Below, piece after piece: positions 23,353 to 36,489 of a stretch of DNA of 64,000 bases (positions are counted from its first letter, which is position 1; each line of letters opens with the position of its first letter). Location of the stretch: contig CM035361.1 of assembly GCA_020137815.1 (NCBI GenBank), positions 2,315,542 to 2,379,541 of the forward strand, in the 5' to 3' direction. The translations under genes and the position numbers were made by a program. The stretch comes from Hormiphora californensis (Eukaryota > Ctenophora > Tentaculata > Cydippida > Pleurobrachiidae). The notes beneath the pieces are model-generated. The model was not told where the DNA came from, made no database searches, and was given only the letters and a program-made list of their open reading frames with translations.

Positions 23353-26300
23353 CTAAATCGTAGTTTCTGTAATAAGTGTAGCCCCTGGTACAACAAGTAA
23401 ACACGTCTTCTCCTCTTCCTCCTTCACCACATCATTGTGCAAACTGTGCGTAGTTGCTGATGAGTTAACTGCAGGGGCAGTTGCCATAGGGGAAGTCCGT
23501 TCCAAGGCTGATTTTATCCCCCCACTTTTACCATTCTGACCATAGGATGTCAGCCGTGTGTTGTTTGCCTTTTTCATGGATTCTGACCTTTTGAATAACC
23601 TATAAAAGTTGTTACGTGGGTGAGAAAGGTTCGAGCAAGCTGGATATTACTATTAATATAATATATTATAATTAGATAAAACGTATGCAACACATAACAT
23701 TTCTGGACACCTTCAAATATTCATACCTGTAGTAGTAGATGAAGGGATTTATAGCTGCATTCAGGTATATCATTAGATATAGGGTGAAGAAAAGTAGTAT
23801 AGCAAACTCTTTCTCTGAAAAATACAGTTTAATTTTAAAGATAAACAGTTATAGAGAACACCTTGGCTATGTGTAATGCCGGAACAATTGATTTATTTAA
23901 ATATATAGATATGAGACGCATTATATCTACATTTAAAACAACTGTATAATTACCATTTAAAACACATCTCCAAAACTGCATCTTCGCTGGACAAGATTTA
24001 GGTACCAAGTTGTGTAGGTCCAAGAAATGTATTAGTGAGACAATCCACCTTGAGAAAGAGAGAAGGGATGGTGAGTACAAAAAACATTATATTTGGGTTT
24101 GATATGTTTATTCTAAGCAGGTTAACGCGTAAAATATACTAGAGTAGATCTAGTATTAATATATGTACTAACCAGGGGGCGTAAGTTAAAACAAAAAATA
24201 TTAGAATCTGTAGAGTTGAGTGGGCTGCTTTTGCGTGTAAACTGTCATCTGAGCTCCTTCTCTAAATGGGTTAATTGCCTGTTAATTACAGCTGGTATCA
24301 TATAGCCGCGTGTATCAATCAGCAAAAGGTGTCCATGCGTTTAATTAATTCAGCATGCAGCCTTTTAATTAGAATTCATTATTTGTTGCAGTATAAAACT
24401 TAGGTGGTAAACATTCGTGCCTGATCCTGAGGTTCAGACACGACTGTTTTCCCCTTAGTAGCAGGACGAGCTATAAACCCAGCAGCAGTTAAAAGAGGAT
24501 TACACACACATGCTTGTTTCAGGATCTTTAACGTTCAAATAGTATTGACGATCCCAACAAATCAGAAGGTTCATTTATACCAAAGATTTTAAAGAGACAA
24601 ACACACAAAAAAGAAAATTATTTTTTTGTAGATAATAAAAAAGATTTGGCTGCAATGTTTCCGACCTTCAAACGTTTGAACGAAATACGGGATCGTTCGG
24701 AGTAGATTTTCTGAGAAAAGTTATGGTAATTTTACATACATTTGCGTCTATATACCAATGTATTTTTGCCATACCTTCGCTGCTGTTTATGCATATATTT
24801 TTTATAGTGTAAAACAAGGAAACGAATGCATTTCAGCTTTAATTTGGACGGGTGGGGGTACCGAGTTCTCTGTTCATATCACTCATACTTTAATGCTTCC
24901 ATGAGCATGAGCATGAGGGTTATGCAGAATTCACTTATAATGGTATCGGGAGTATTCCAGTAAAAAGCATAGGGTAGACCGGGGTAATTTGGACGGTGGG
25001 GCAATGTGGTCACAGGACGGGGCAATGTGGACTAGTGATTTATATGGGACTTTTAAATTGTGGTGTTTAGTGTGAAATAACGAAAAATGACGACTTTAAA
25101 GTTAAACTTTATTTCGGTAAACTTAATTATGATAATTATTTAAATTAAGGGTCAGAATTTCACAATATGACACTTTTCTATTCAGTTTCATCATCAAAAT
25201 GACATTAGCTTTCGATTTAATTAGCTAATTGGCATTTTAATGAAGCGGGGCAATTCGGACAATTTGGGGCAATTCGGACGAAAAAATCGGGGGCAATTCG
25301 GTCATAATCCAGATTGCCCCATGGGGCAATTTGGACTAGACCAAATTGCCCCATGGGGCAAATTGGTTAAAACAAATTGGCCTTATGGCGCCATTATACT
25401 CGTTTCTATGGTAACCATAGACAACCTGCTTTCATAATTATCCTATTCAATCAATATAGATGGCTAAAACTGAGTAAATAGACCAAAAAATAGAAAAAAG
25501 GCGCATTTTACAACCAATTCTCTGGATGTCAAGGTAACAAGTCAATCCATGGTGTGGCATTCGACAAACCAACTTCATAGAATCATAGGGTGCTCCAGAA
25601 TATCTAGGACTGGTGCTTTGATGACCAAAAGTAGTGTTTTATCATGATAATCATCCATATGCAGCCGATATAACTGAATGAAGGGATAAATTACAGGCTA
25701 ACTTAGAGCAATAGGCATACATTTGATAACCAAAGCCACTGACTGGCTGGTAACTGAAGGTAGTCTGATGTCTCATTGTGACTCACAATCGATAGTCTAA
25801 TACATAATACGGATGTAATGGGTGAATTTGGAGCAAGAAAATAGTACATTAATGTAAATTCGCCGGTTGCTATGGTTACAAACTCCGTTGCTATAGTAAC
25901 CCCAGGGAATTGCATTGAGTGGGAATCGGCCACTAACATGATTAATTAGATTGGATCCCCATAATAGTAATTTCTGGCCTTGTAAGCACCTGAAAACACA
26001 AACAGCATTCCTTTGAAAACCGTAGCTTTATTTGTGGTTTTTTGATCTTTTATGTCGATTTTCTCAAAAACCCTATTTGGGATTAGATTAAATCTTTTTC
26101 TAATCGACTAGGCTAATCCTGAGCTTTCGAAAATGCACCCTACAGATATAGATCTGATGAACACTTAATTTTTTGGTTAATTAGGCTAATTACTACTTAA
26201 TTAACTAATTTTGAAAAAAGGAATAGCACGGGATACTAAATTACTAGATGGCTGAAAAGTTTGAAATCGATATCTCAAAAACTGTGGCTACAATCTAAGT

Positions 26301-29300
26301 TTGTCCAAATAGCCCCAACCTCGGTCTGATTTACATCGCAGATTTACAGCTGGGGCAATGTGGTGTGTCGCGGTCACGTGATTGAATGCGCGCATTGTGA
26401 TTGGTGTAGAAGCCACTAGTCCAAATTGCCCCGTGTCTCGCGATCAAAAATATTCCGACTTACCTTCATTAACAAGGTTAATTAGCTATCTAAAAGTTAT
26501 GTTTTCGATTCAAATTTGTTCTGAGGCTCAAGATAAAGGTTCAGTTGCACAAATTGAGTAGCTAACTAATTGATTAAGTAAATTAATGGCTCTTGAAATA
26601 CCAATTGAATGCCAAAACCGTCCAAATTACCCCGGTCTACCCTATATCATTTTGCATCTAATGCATTATATAAAGTGTGCGAACAAAACGAATAAAATAT
26701 ATCTTTCTTCCAAACTACACAATCTATTACATTATAATATTTTATAACATTATAATATAGCATATTATTGAGTGGCTTGGAAACGAGATACATTGAGAGA
26801 GAGAGCGACAGAAAACTGCATACCACACATGGCAACACTGATCCTGGCAACTTACTCGAAGGGAAAGCCAGTAGAATGGACCAGGCCAGCGTTTGTTTGC
26901 TGATCTTGGTGCAGTAGTTGATGGTGGTTGAACACTGGCGGATTCCTTTCTACTGCTGATACTCTACAGATCAGCAGAGTAATAATATATAGATTATATA
27001 TTACATTATATCATTGTTGTATTATATATAATATATATATATATATATATATGTATAATAAATGTAGACATAATTATATATAAAAATGATAAGGAACAAA
27101 AAACATGAAATTAAACTTAACTAGTTTGCATCTTGTTTCAAATTTATCTGTGTTCTTCATTTAAAATTTAATGAAAGTTCCCAATTTTGTAAAATGAATG
27201 TTTTATGTAATGTTAGCTGTGTAGGGAAAGTAGCAGTGCAGTTTGAATCAGAAGAGGTCATGCAAATCAAATTATAATTTTTTAAATCATGATCAAGCAA
27301 CTAGAGAACAAACGATGACATTTGTGACATATTAGGAACCGACCGAATCAGGAAATACTGGTCTCTGATTGGCTGATAACCAGTTCTGATTGGTTGTTTA
27401 CTTGTTTCGGTCGGTTCCTGCATATAACATACTGAGAACAATAACGTATACTATCGAAATATGATGGACAAGTTCACCACGAATGAAACATTATACACTG
27501 TACAATGTACACTGTACCTAGTTACACACATTACAACTCACACATTACACGTGTATAGCGCTTACCGGTCCCTTGCCATGTTTCATCTTATGATGTAGTT
27601 TCCCCAATCGGGCAAGAATCAGGAGCGTGAAGAATATCATGGCGAATCCTGCGGAGAAGTGAAAATGTGGGAAATTAGTAACTTTATATATGATGAGGTT
27701 TGTTGGAGATATACTAGCTTGAGTTATATCAACCCTAAACAATTCTAGGTTTGTATACTAATTAATTAGAATCTTGAATCAATTAGAATCTTGAATCTAC
27801 TTATACCTGGTCCATGAATTGGAAGAATGAAAAGGGCAAAGAATGCTGACGTAGGGAATACCCGGGCACCTTGACGGAGGAACTGGCACATATCTTGCAG
27901 TCCATCCTTCAATTGCCACCAGTGAAACCTGAACAAGAATTATGTATTGTGAAAACAAAAATTCAATTGTTCTAGTTCATACCCACGGTAGACGGTAGCA
28001 AGCAAATCATGCATAATTTATGTTCGTTCATATATATATGGTTCATATATATATGGTTATATATCATTTTTAACCAATATGAGTGAGCTCTTAGCATGAT
28101 ACAGTCGGGCCCCGATTTACCGGAGCCCCTATTTACCCAGAGGATGAACTTTCCCTGATAAAGGAAATTAACGGTATTTAACCCGTATATGGATATACTG
28201 GACACCCCGATTTACCGGGAAAATCCTTTTCCCTCGGGCATCTCGGTAAATCGGGGGGGGGGGGATTAGTATTCTTAGAGTGCTCATGATCAATCACTCA
28301 CGTGCAATGGTGGACGTCGGGAAAGTAAATGTACTGAGTCCGGAAGTAGTAGGGGAGAAAGGCCATGAGTATAACAAAGGACCAAACACAACACAGAACC
28401 GTTGTTAGAACCTGGAATATGCAGTTAATATATATATATTACAAACTCGCAAACTCTTGAGAGTTATATACTTATAATAATAATTATAACTCCGTTTGAG
28501 AAGTACTATGTATAATTTCGGTTACCTCGATATAGCTATTAAATGATAAATAATGCCACCTTCCCTCTTATGAGTATGACAAACTTCGGGGGAGGTATAA
28601 AAAGGTATTTATAAATACCTTTCTATACCTCCCCCGAAGTTTGTATGGTATACCATCAATGCCAGCAATGCCACCTTCCCTCCCTGAACACTTGCAGCTG
28701 TTTCTCGATAGCCATATAATTCCAAATTACCAACATTTAAAAGCCTGTCAGGCTGTCCCATATATAAAACACACAGCCTCTAAATGGCTATATTGAGAGG
28801 CAGGCAAGTGTGACAGGGACCAGGGGAAGGTGGTATTGATGGTAAATATGTCTTTATTAAAACTTGGATTTATAAATACAAATGTCAACCCCCCCCCCCC
28901 CCCCGATTCCTCGGAATACCTTTTTATACCTCCCCCGAAGTGTGTCATTAGACAAGGGAAGGTGCCAGGTGGTATGGGTGGTAATTTGGTATTCGAGAAT
29001 ATTCGAAGGGAGCTGAAAGTTGTGTAGCCGCACCCGACTCTAACGACTAGTAGTTAGTCCGTGCCTTATTTGGACCTTAACCCTTTGACGGCGACAGAGC
29101 ATATATGCTACAGTCTATTCTAGGCGGCCTGGAAGTCCTTATGTTTTATCTAGGTGGCCCATATTTTGTCACAAGCTAGTTTTAGGGATTATGAACCTAA
29201 AACCACGTCCAGATCAGCTAAGAAAATCAAGAAAAAATTTTTATAGCCCTTCTAAGGAGGCTAATTTCGGCCTTTTTTTAAAAACATTTCTCATTTTTTT

Positions 29301-32300
29301 GTTTTTTGGGGGCACAACTAATCCTTTGAAGGAATAAAAGTGCTCGTCATAACCGACCGAATGCAAAAAGCCGCATCAAAAAATATTGAAAATTGAATGA
29401 GTTATTAACATTTAAGGCGCCGTATCATATATGATACTATCGCCCGTAAGGGAATTCTAGTAACAAATCTAAATTGTACAAGTTTGTGGGTGCTATGGCA
29501 TAAATTTATGCTTTCATGTGGTATGTAGCTACAAGTTCTACAATCGTGAACGGTTTTTACCAGGAAAAGAACCCAAATTAGAGATTTGTATCATATATGA
29601 TACTATCGTCCTAAGGGTAAATTCTCCTAAAACATACATAATTCGGGCTAGAAAAGGAGCTAAGAGACAAATGGGGGCACTAAAATGTGTAGAATCATCG
29701 CATTAGTGGGGGTAGAGCACATATTTAGGTCGCTATCTGGATCCCTAATTGAGATAATTTGATAATTAGCTAATTATCTGTCCCGTGCATGCTAATTATT
29801 CATGAAACTTTGCTCTGGGAAGGAGTTATGAGACAAATGGGGGCACTAAAATGTGTAGAATCATCAAATTAGTGGGGGTAGAGCACATATTTAGATCGCT
29901 ATCTGGATCCATAATTGAGCTAATTGGATAATTAGCTAATTAGTTGCCCTGGAGCGCTAATAAATGAGACTAGGCGGAGTATACAAGACAAGTGAGGGCA
30001 CTAAAATGTGTAAAATCATCGCCTTAGCGGGGGTAGAGCACATAGCTGAGTTTCTATTCCCACTCCTAATTGAGATAATTGGATAATTAGCTAATTGACG
30101 GTTGCACACCGTCCACTTTTCACCAAATCCCGTGGTTTCTAGGTAATCCTGAGCTCTTTTGCTCAATCTAAGGATCTTCTGACAACCCCTAACCCCATTT
30201 GTATCACCTATGACTCGTTTTACACAATAGTATAGCACTCGATACAACCCTAGACACTGCCTTCAGCTCTTTAGAACCCTCTTGCTCCATCCTAGACCTC
30301 TCATACATCCAAGATCCAACTACAATCCTATAGAATTTTTATATCCTATTGCTCCTACAACACGTTCAACCTCTAATGTACTACAGTTTCCCATATTTAT
30401 TGTTTGGACACACGGTTATAGGGGATTAGGGATATTAGGGGATGTCAGAAGATCCTTAGATTGAACAAAAGAGCTCAAGATTACCTAGAAACCACGGGAT
30501 TTGGTGAAAAGTGGACGGTGTGCAACCGTCAATTAGCTAATTATCCAATTATCTCATTTAGGAGTTGGAATAGAAACTCAGCTATGTGCTCTACCTCCAC
30601 TAAGGCGATGATTTTACACATTTTAGTGCCCCTACTTGTCTTGGATACTCCACAAAGTCTCATTTATTAGCGCTCCAGGGCAACTAATTAGCTAATTATC
30701 CAATTATCTCAATTATGGATCCAGATAGCGACCTAAATATGTGCTCTACCCCCACTAATGTAATGATTCTACACATTTTAGTGCCCCCATTTGTCTCATA
30801 ACTCCTTCCCAGAGCAAAGTTTCATGAATAATTAGCACGCGTGGGACAGATAATTAGCTAATTATGCAATTATCTCAATTAGGGGTCCAGATAGCGACCT
30901 AAATATGTGCTCTACCCCCACTAATGCGATGATTCTACACATTTTAGTGCCCCCATTTGTCTCTTAGCTCCTTTTCTAGCCCGAATTATGTATGTTTTAG
31001 GAGAATTTACCCTTTGGACGATAGTATCATATATGATACAAATCTCTAATTTGGGTTCTTTTCCTGGTAAAAACCGTTCACGATTGTAGAACTTGTAGCT
31101 ACAAACCTCATGAAAGCATGAATTTATGCCATAACACCCACAAACTTGTACAATTTAGATTTGTTACTAGAATTCCCTTACGGGCGATAGTATCATATAT
31201 GCTACAGTGGGCCCAGCAAAAACTACATGTCGGAATTACAAATTTCCTTTTCGAGGCGTTTTGTGCTGATAACATCTACTTATAAACGAAAAATTAGACA
31301 ATTCTATCGAGCCAATCCTTCTCGCCGTCAAAGGGTTAAACACGGTCTTTTGCACTGCATGCGATGCGAGCGTGTAAATTTTGTGAATCCCAACTTACAT
31401 ACCAACATATAATGGACTAGCGCACCCATTGGGTGCGCCTCAAGTAAGGGCTTTTTGATAACCCACCCGGCTTCGCCGGGTGGTTCTTTTTGCCCCTTTC
31501 ACCGTCAATAAAACGGTTGCCATGGCAACTGAATTGGTAACTATGGGGACTGGCATGTTAAAAGTCATTCGAAAATATTAACAAACTTCCACTGGAAGTT
31601 CCAAAAGTGTGAATGACAGCTTTACAGCTTTGGGCACATAAAGTATTTTATGAAGGAGCACTGTCGCGTAGAAACGCACTGAACGAACGGCTTCGACGCG
31701 ACATCTCCAAATTATAATAGAGATGATGTTAGGTATGTAATTGTGGAACCGAAATTTTGTCTGTATACCTTTTTAGAGTTACTGTTGTTGAAGAGTGTCG
31801 GTTTTGATATGGCGATATAACGAAACACACTGAGTACACACATGAGCAAAATACTCGCCCGGGTCGTCAGGAAATGTATTAAGCCGCAGAAGTTACACAA
31901 AACCGTCATAGCCTGAAAGATATGGTAATATGGTATATACAAGTACTGGAGCTTGAACAAATCGAAAGATCAGATGTTTCCCGATTAGTTAATAGCATTT
32001 TACACTTACCATGGGCTCAGGGTCGGGGTACAGTTGACGGAAAAAGTTGGCAGCGTTGAAGCTAGCACTAAACATGCCGTTCAAAAGGTCGGTCAAAGCG
32101 ATGTTCGTTACCAGTACCATGGTCATTTGGTGGGTGTAATTTGGGCGTTTCTGGGGGGTGGAGGGTGTAGTATAGTCATTTGGTGGGTGTAATTTGGGCG
32201 TTTCTGGGGGTGGAGGGTGTAGTATAGTCATTTGGTGGGTGTAATTTGGGCGTTTCTGGGGGTGGAGGGTGTAGTATAGTCATTTGGTGGGTGTAATTTG

Positions 32301-33088
32301 GGCGTTTCTGGGGGTGGAGGGTGTAGTATAGTCATTTGGTGGGTGTAATTTGGGCGTTTCTGGGGGGGTGGAGGGTGTAGTATTATTAATCATTTGGTGG
32401 GTGTAATTTGGGCGTTTCTGGGGGTGGAGGGTGTAGTATAGTCATTTGGTGGGTGTAATTTGGGCGTTTCTGGGGGTGGAGGGTGTAGTATAGTCATTTG
32501 GTGGGTGTAATTTGGGCGTTTCTGGGGGGGTGTAGTATAGTCATTTGGTGGGTGTAATTTGGGCGTTTCTGGGGGTGGAGGGTGTAGTATAGTCATTTGG
32601 TGGGTGTAATTTGGGCGTTTCTGGGGGTGGAGGGTGTAGTATAGTCATTTGGTGGGTGTAATTTGGGCGTTTCTGGGGGGTGGAGGGTGTAGTATAGTCA
32701 TTTGGTGGGTGTAATTTGGGCGTTTCTGGGGGTGGAGGGTGTAGTTTATGGGTTTAACAAATAGTTTGATGCAGTTCTATATATGTATGTATATAGATGA
32801 AACAATGTGTTTTAACCTTATTGCTAACGTTCCAATTGAGTTTGACATATATCAATGAAGCTAAGTTTCCAATTGAAGCTAGAAAGGAAAGAAGCAGACA
32901 TGCGATACCAAACACCATTTGCAATACTCGGTCATATTGCACCTGCAGAGATATTATATATTAGATAACACATACTAGATATTAGATGATACATATTAGA
33001 TATTATATAATACGTATTATACATATTAGATATCACTTACACTTACCGAACTACAATTTGGCAGAGTGACGTTGCGGGAACTGTTCAT
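23353..33088 (-). CDS. Class A (rhodopsin-type) G-protein-coupled receptor, orphan
   Basis: Eleven exons: 33088-33047, 32942-32817, 32150-32010, 31912-31769, 28411-28302, 27928-27807, 27648-27566, 26949-26856, 24048-23954, 23814-23727 and 23599-23353 (stop). They encode about 430 residues. The N terminus (M-N-S-S-R-N-V-T) has two N-glycosylation sites. TM1 has G-N, TM2 has A-L-T-D, TM3 begins with the conserved Cys and ends F-R-Y in place of D-R-Y. TM4 has C-C-V-W and is followed by an extracellular-loop Cys. TM6 reads W-S-I-L-L-A-F-P, TM7 has N-P-F-I-Y, and helix 8 is R-L-F-K-R. The tail is Ser/Thr-rich with a run of acidic residues. All joins are in phase except exon 8 to 9, where one base is missing for A-F-P-S/R-W-I-V; this may be a one-base sequence error or a real lesion. 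The ligand is unknown. Confidence 0.88.
24971..26643. mobile_element. 1.67 kb TIR element in a GPCR intron
   Basis: The ends are AGGGTAGACCGGGGTAATTT and its inverted copy, both next to TA. Near the left end, the phrase 'ggggcaattcgg' and variants recur many times (24990-25380). No transposase was recognised, so it is probably non-autonomous. It explains most of the 2.8 kb intron between GPCR exons 8 and 9. Confidence 0.85.
27334..27420. mobile_element. MITE of the GGAACCGACCGAA family, internally deleted copy
   Basis: Same ends as 19500-19602 but lacking about 18 internal bases. The flanks CATATTA and CATATAA are a weak trace of a target duplication. It lies in the GPCR intron between exons 7 and 8. 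Confidence 0.8.
28100..28262. mobile_element. MITE of the CCCCGATTTA family
   Basis: It begins ACAGTCGGGCCCCGATTTAC and ends with 'cggtaaatcgggg', then a G run. In this sub-family CCGG replaces AACGG after the terminal phrase. It lies in the GPCR intron between exons 5 and 6. Confidence 0.85.
28520..28995. mobile_element. Inverted-repeat element with an internal perfect hairpin
   Basis: A hairpin at about 28590-28652 ('cttcgggggaggtata' against its complement) lies in the left half. The same words recur inverted at 28925-28945, and 'atgccaccttccct' at both ends pairs with 'agggaaggtgcc'. It is within the GPCR intron between exons 4 and 5. Confidence 0.65.
29081..31335. mobile_element. TTAA-flanked element with piggyBac-like ends, uninterrupted copy
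   Basis: Its ends CCCTTTGACGGCGA and complement lie between TTAA at 29077-29080 and 31336-31339. The body is a long imperfect inverted repeat with words such as 'catatatgatactatcg' and 'gggggtagagcacatattta' repeated on both arms. Short frames inside match those of the 13 kb copy. There is no transposase, so it is a non-autonomous element. It fills the GPCR intron between exons 4 and 5. Confidence 0.85.
31407..31716. mobile_element. ~310-base dispersed element (copy 1)
   Basis: It starts 'tataatggactagcgcaccc', contains a CCACCCGGCTTCGCCGGGTGG hairpin, and ends 'ccaaattataatagaga'. An inverted relative with scattered differences is at 36490-36813. It lies in the GPCR intron between exons 4 and 5. 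Confidence 0.8.
31517..31530. promoter_or_regulatory. Perfect X-box-type palindrome inside a dispersed repeat
   Basis: GTTGCCATGGCAAC is the symmetric form of the RFX X-box consensus. It is carried by the dispersed element in a GPCR intron. Whether any factor binds here is unknown; the copy at 36.7 kb is degraded. Confidence 0.35.
32124..32745. repeat. 52-base minisatellite grown from a GPCR splice acceptor
   Basis: There are about 12 tandem units, each starting 'catttggtgggtgtaatttg'. On the gene (-) strand each unit contains the acceptor CCCCAG followed by the first ~30 bases of GPCR exon 3 (coding K-R-P-N-Y-T-H-Q-M-T). The unit next to the exon is the real junction at 32150/32151. The array carries many identical potential acceptors. 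Confidence 0.92.
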
Positions 33089-33860
33089 AACCTGCATTGT
33101 GTACCAGCTAGTAAAAACACAATTACAGTCTGTTAGTTGTGAATATATAATATTATAGATACAATTAAGAGAACAAATTACTTAAAATCTAGTTGACCAT
33201 TTGTTATAAAGCTCCCGGCTGTAAAGTAAAATCGTGCGAGCTATTACAGGGGTTGAGTCAACAATTGACTGCATCTTAAAGGCCGAGCTACTGCTGCTGG
33301 GATTCGAGATAATGTAAAACAATATTCTCACGCTGCTTCACGCGGCTTCTCAATTAATCTCTGACCATCCGTCCCTATTATAGTACTACCTCAATATCAT
33401 TCTTAATTCCACCCGTTACACGATGTGCTAGGGAGTATATAATTATATATACATACATTATAGAAGTGGCGATTCTACTTCAATTCTAGAAGTAGCCCGG
33501 CCCAGCTATAATAATGATATGTCTTGCGCTCTATAAGATACAGTCCAAAATTAATTAACTGGTATATGGGGGTTAGAAGAGATCGAAGAACTAAATTTAG
33601 ATATAAGATGCTAATTAGACGAGAAAGTTTCTTAGTTTTTTGGACTTCTAAAAATTTTTCTAAGAAACTTTCTAAGAAAATTAATCTAAGAAACTTTCTC
33701 GTCTAATCTAATACTCTTGTGGTCCCATAGAAAAAAATTCTTATTAAAAAAGGCAGTAAAAGACGCGGCAGTTTTACATATACCACTGCTGATCTTATTA
33801 AACTACTTTTGGAATTGTGATAGAAGTATGAGTGTTGTCCCCCGATGGGATAAGTTATTA
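33089..33860. other. Upstream region of the GPCR gene with a hairpin
   Basis: AT-rich sequence 5' of the GPCR start. A hairpin at about 33611-33708 pairs 'ttagacgagaaagtttcttag' with its complement. No promoter element can be named with confidence and no exon is seen. Confidence 0.4.
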
Positions 33861-34902
33861 ATACTGTGTGTTTTTAAATGACTGAGACTGTTCAAATCGA
33901 CATAGCGTCAAAAAAAACACGGCAAAGTGGTGTAAGTCGGCCTAATTGGGAGCATTTTTGCACTCAGGTATCACGTATCACGTGTCTTACTGGGGGTAAT
34001 CAGCCCTCAGCCGTGTGTTACACCGATTATGTAATTGGTGCTGAGTGTGGTAAAGTGTCGCGCTTCGTCAGCTGACGTGTTCAATGTTCATAGTGTCCGA
34101 AATCGGTCACAAGCTGAAATCCAGACAAACTTTTCTAATTCTCTTCCTTTACATTCTGCTGTCTCTCTCTTTCTTGTTACAAGGTCACGTGATTAGATGT
34201 GGAACATCTCGACATGATAACAACGTCTAGTGTCACCGATTCGCTCTCTCTATCTGCTGAGTATAACTCTCTCGTCATGACGAAGAAGATGTGACTCTCT
34301 TCCTTTCTCTCTATTTCTCTCGCTATCTCTTTCTCTCTCTCCCTCTCTCTCTTGTCATGACGAAGCGCCACGCTCTACCACACTCAGCACCACAGCTAGT
34401 CACGTGACCCTGTCAACGATTTCAGACACTATGATCACGTCTACTGACGAAGCGCCACACTTTACCACACTCAGAACCAATTACAGAATCGGTGTAACAC
34501 ATTGCTTGGGGCTGATTACCCCCAGTAAGACACGTGATACGTGATACCTGAGTGCAAAAATGCTCCCAATTAGGCCGACCTACACCACTTTCCCGTGTTC
34601 CTGCGAAGGAACTAAAAAAGATATCGCCAAACCAAGCAGCCAAAAGTTAGTAACTTATCTAATCAACATATTGTGAAAGTTTGAGCTCTCTACCTCATCA
34701 GGTTGCAGAGATCTGAGCGCTCAAAGTTAGAGGAGGTTTTTGGGCTACAGGTTCATTCAGGAACGACCGATTTTACTGAAATTCGAGTACAATAAATGGC
34801 AGGTAGCCATCTACCTTGTCCTAAAATTTCAGAGCAAAATATTCACAACTTTTGACGCTATGTCGATTTGAACAGTCTCAGTCATTTAAAAACACACAGT
34901 AT
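33861..34902. mobile_element. 1.04 kb foldback element
   Basis: The outermost ~45 bases (ATACTGTGTGTTTTTAAATG ...) are mirrored at the right end. Larger blocks also pair: 33905-34070 against 34440-34600, sharing 'gagcatttttgcactcaggt'. The interior holds CT/GA-rich sequence. No transposase was recognised. Confidence 0.85.
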
Positions 34903-35029
34903 ATTAATGAAAGGGGGTAACGGGAAAGTTACTTTCCTGGGAAAAAAGATTATTTGACGATCGTTGCTCGACATATTTCCGTGGGAATACGCACACGCAG
35001 TTCAACAAAATTTAGAAAACACACCATAG

Positions 35030-35500
35030 ATATACGACTAAAACAAAAGGCATCTTTGAAGATACCGTACCCAAAAAAATTTCTGTAAAGTAGGGCTTTT
35101 TAGGTCTTTAAAACCAAAACAATGGGGACACACATTCAAAAGTCCTAAAGGCAGTTGAGAAGCTTTTTGGGGATTAGAAAATACAATGCCCTTTTAACTT
35201 GACTCAGCAACCTAAATAGAAAAGGAAGAGAGATAAAAGAGAGGAGAGGATAAAAAAGGAAGGGAAATGCGAGGGGGAAGAGGGGCAGCGAAAAGAGAGG
35301 GGGAAAAGGTTTTTGCCCCCCCTTTTTCCCCGGGTTTTTTTGGGTTTTTTTTTTGGGGGGGGTTTTTTTTTTTTTTTTCCCCCCCCCCCTCCCTTTTTCC
35401 CCGGGGGGGGTTTTTTTTTTTTTTTTTGTTTCGGGGGGTTTTTTGTTTTTGGGGGGTCCTGCCCCTTGTTGGGGGGGGGGGGTAGAGAAAAAAGGAAAAG
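35030..35500. other. Second homopolymer-rich, probably unreliable stretch
   Basis: Runs of T, G and C up to about 18 bases alternate with no period, the same texture as 2190-3800. Open frames here encode only F, P, G and K runs. Probably consensus failure. Confidence 0.6.
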
Positions 35501-36489
35501 AAGAGACGGGAGGCGATACATTAGCAGCAGGGGTCTATGATCTAGTAAGCAGCACGGGCCAATCTACCACTCACGTGTGCCCACATGTTATGGGTAAAGA
35601 TAGGGAGAATGTGGACATTCAGTACAACATATATGTGTGCGCTGGGGTTTGTATTTTAGTACAAGATGTAGCAGTTGATATATGTATATAGAAAGAAAGA
35701 AGCTATTTACAAAAGAAAGGAGCTCTTTGTAGTGCGACTAAACTGGAGGGGAGGGGTTTAGAACAACGACTTTATCTAACGTGATATATATTATAACGCG
35801 ACGCCATGCATATATATATATTTTCACCCCCCCCCCCCCCTTAACCATTCATGTCATCCGCCAAGGCCAGGGTAACACATATAACGAATGTACACGGAGA
35901 CGTGTGACTAGTTGCAGTGTGTGACAATATTGTATAGAAATTGCTAGGCACCTTGTTAAGTGATGCAACCTAATTAGCACTTTCGACGGCAGCTGTGAGA
36001 GAATGAAATTAAAGGTTCAAACTTCGAAAATAGAGATTAAATATAAAGAATGAGATCTTGTCAGAATCAAACAGGGGAATTGTAAATGTATCATCATGGC
36101 AAGGGCCAGGATCGAACTGAAAACGACGGTATAAGATCCTGTATGGCTAACCCTGAAAACTGAGGTTTCATTTCACTGTGTAATATCAATTGTGTGTTTG
36201 ACTGTTATAATGCTATACATATGAGGGCGATGCTCAGCTGTATCAGTTATAAAGACGTCAAAGTGGTCTCCACCTAGCACGCGTGCAATATAGGTAGTAA
36301 TCAAGTCAAGAGAGACCCCCAACAACAAATGAGTCCATGGTTGCATGGTTGTTTTGTTTCACTCACAGCTGATCAGATGATTAACTTGTTTGGTGTTCTG
36401 AGGACTCCCTCTCTCTCTCCACCCCCTCCCCCACCTCCATTATTGTATATCTACAACCCCCCCCCCTCTATTATCATATATCTACCTCT
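35501..36489. other. Non-coding sequence with a tRNA-like trace
   Basis: 36100-36170 has a T-arm-like 'aggatcgaact' and short complementary ends typical of decayed tRNA-derived SINEs. Poly-C tracts occur at 35827-35840 and 36420-36470. No gene is supported. Confidence 0.4.

Noticed and set aside
32124-32745. CRISPR-like array
   Set aside because: Units are directly abutting with no unique spacers, the context is a eukaryotic intron, and the unit derives from the adjacent exon border.
35204-35691. Several 70-112 codon frames rich in F, P, G and K
   Set aside because: Come from the homopolymer-rich, probably unreliable stretch.
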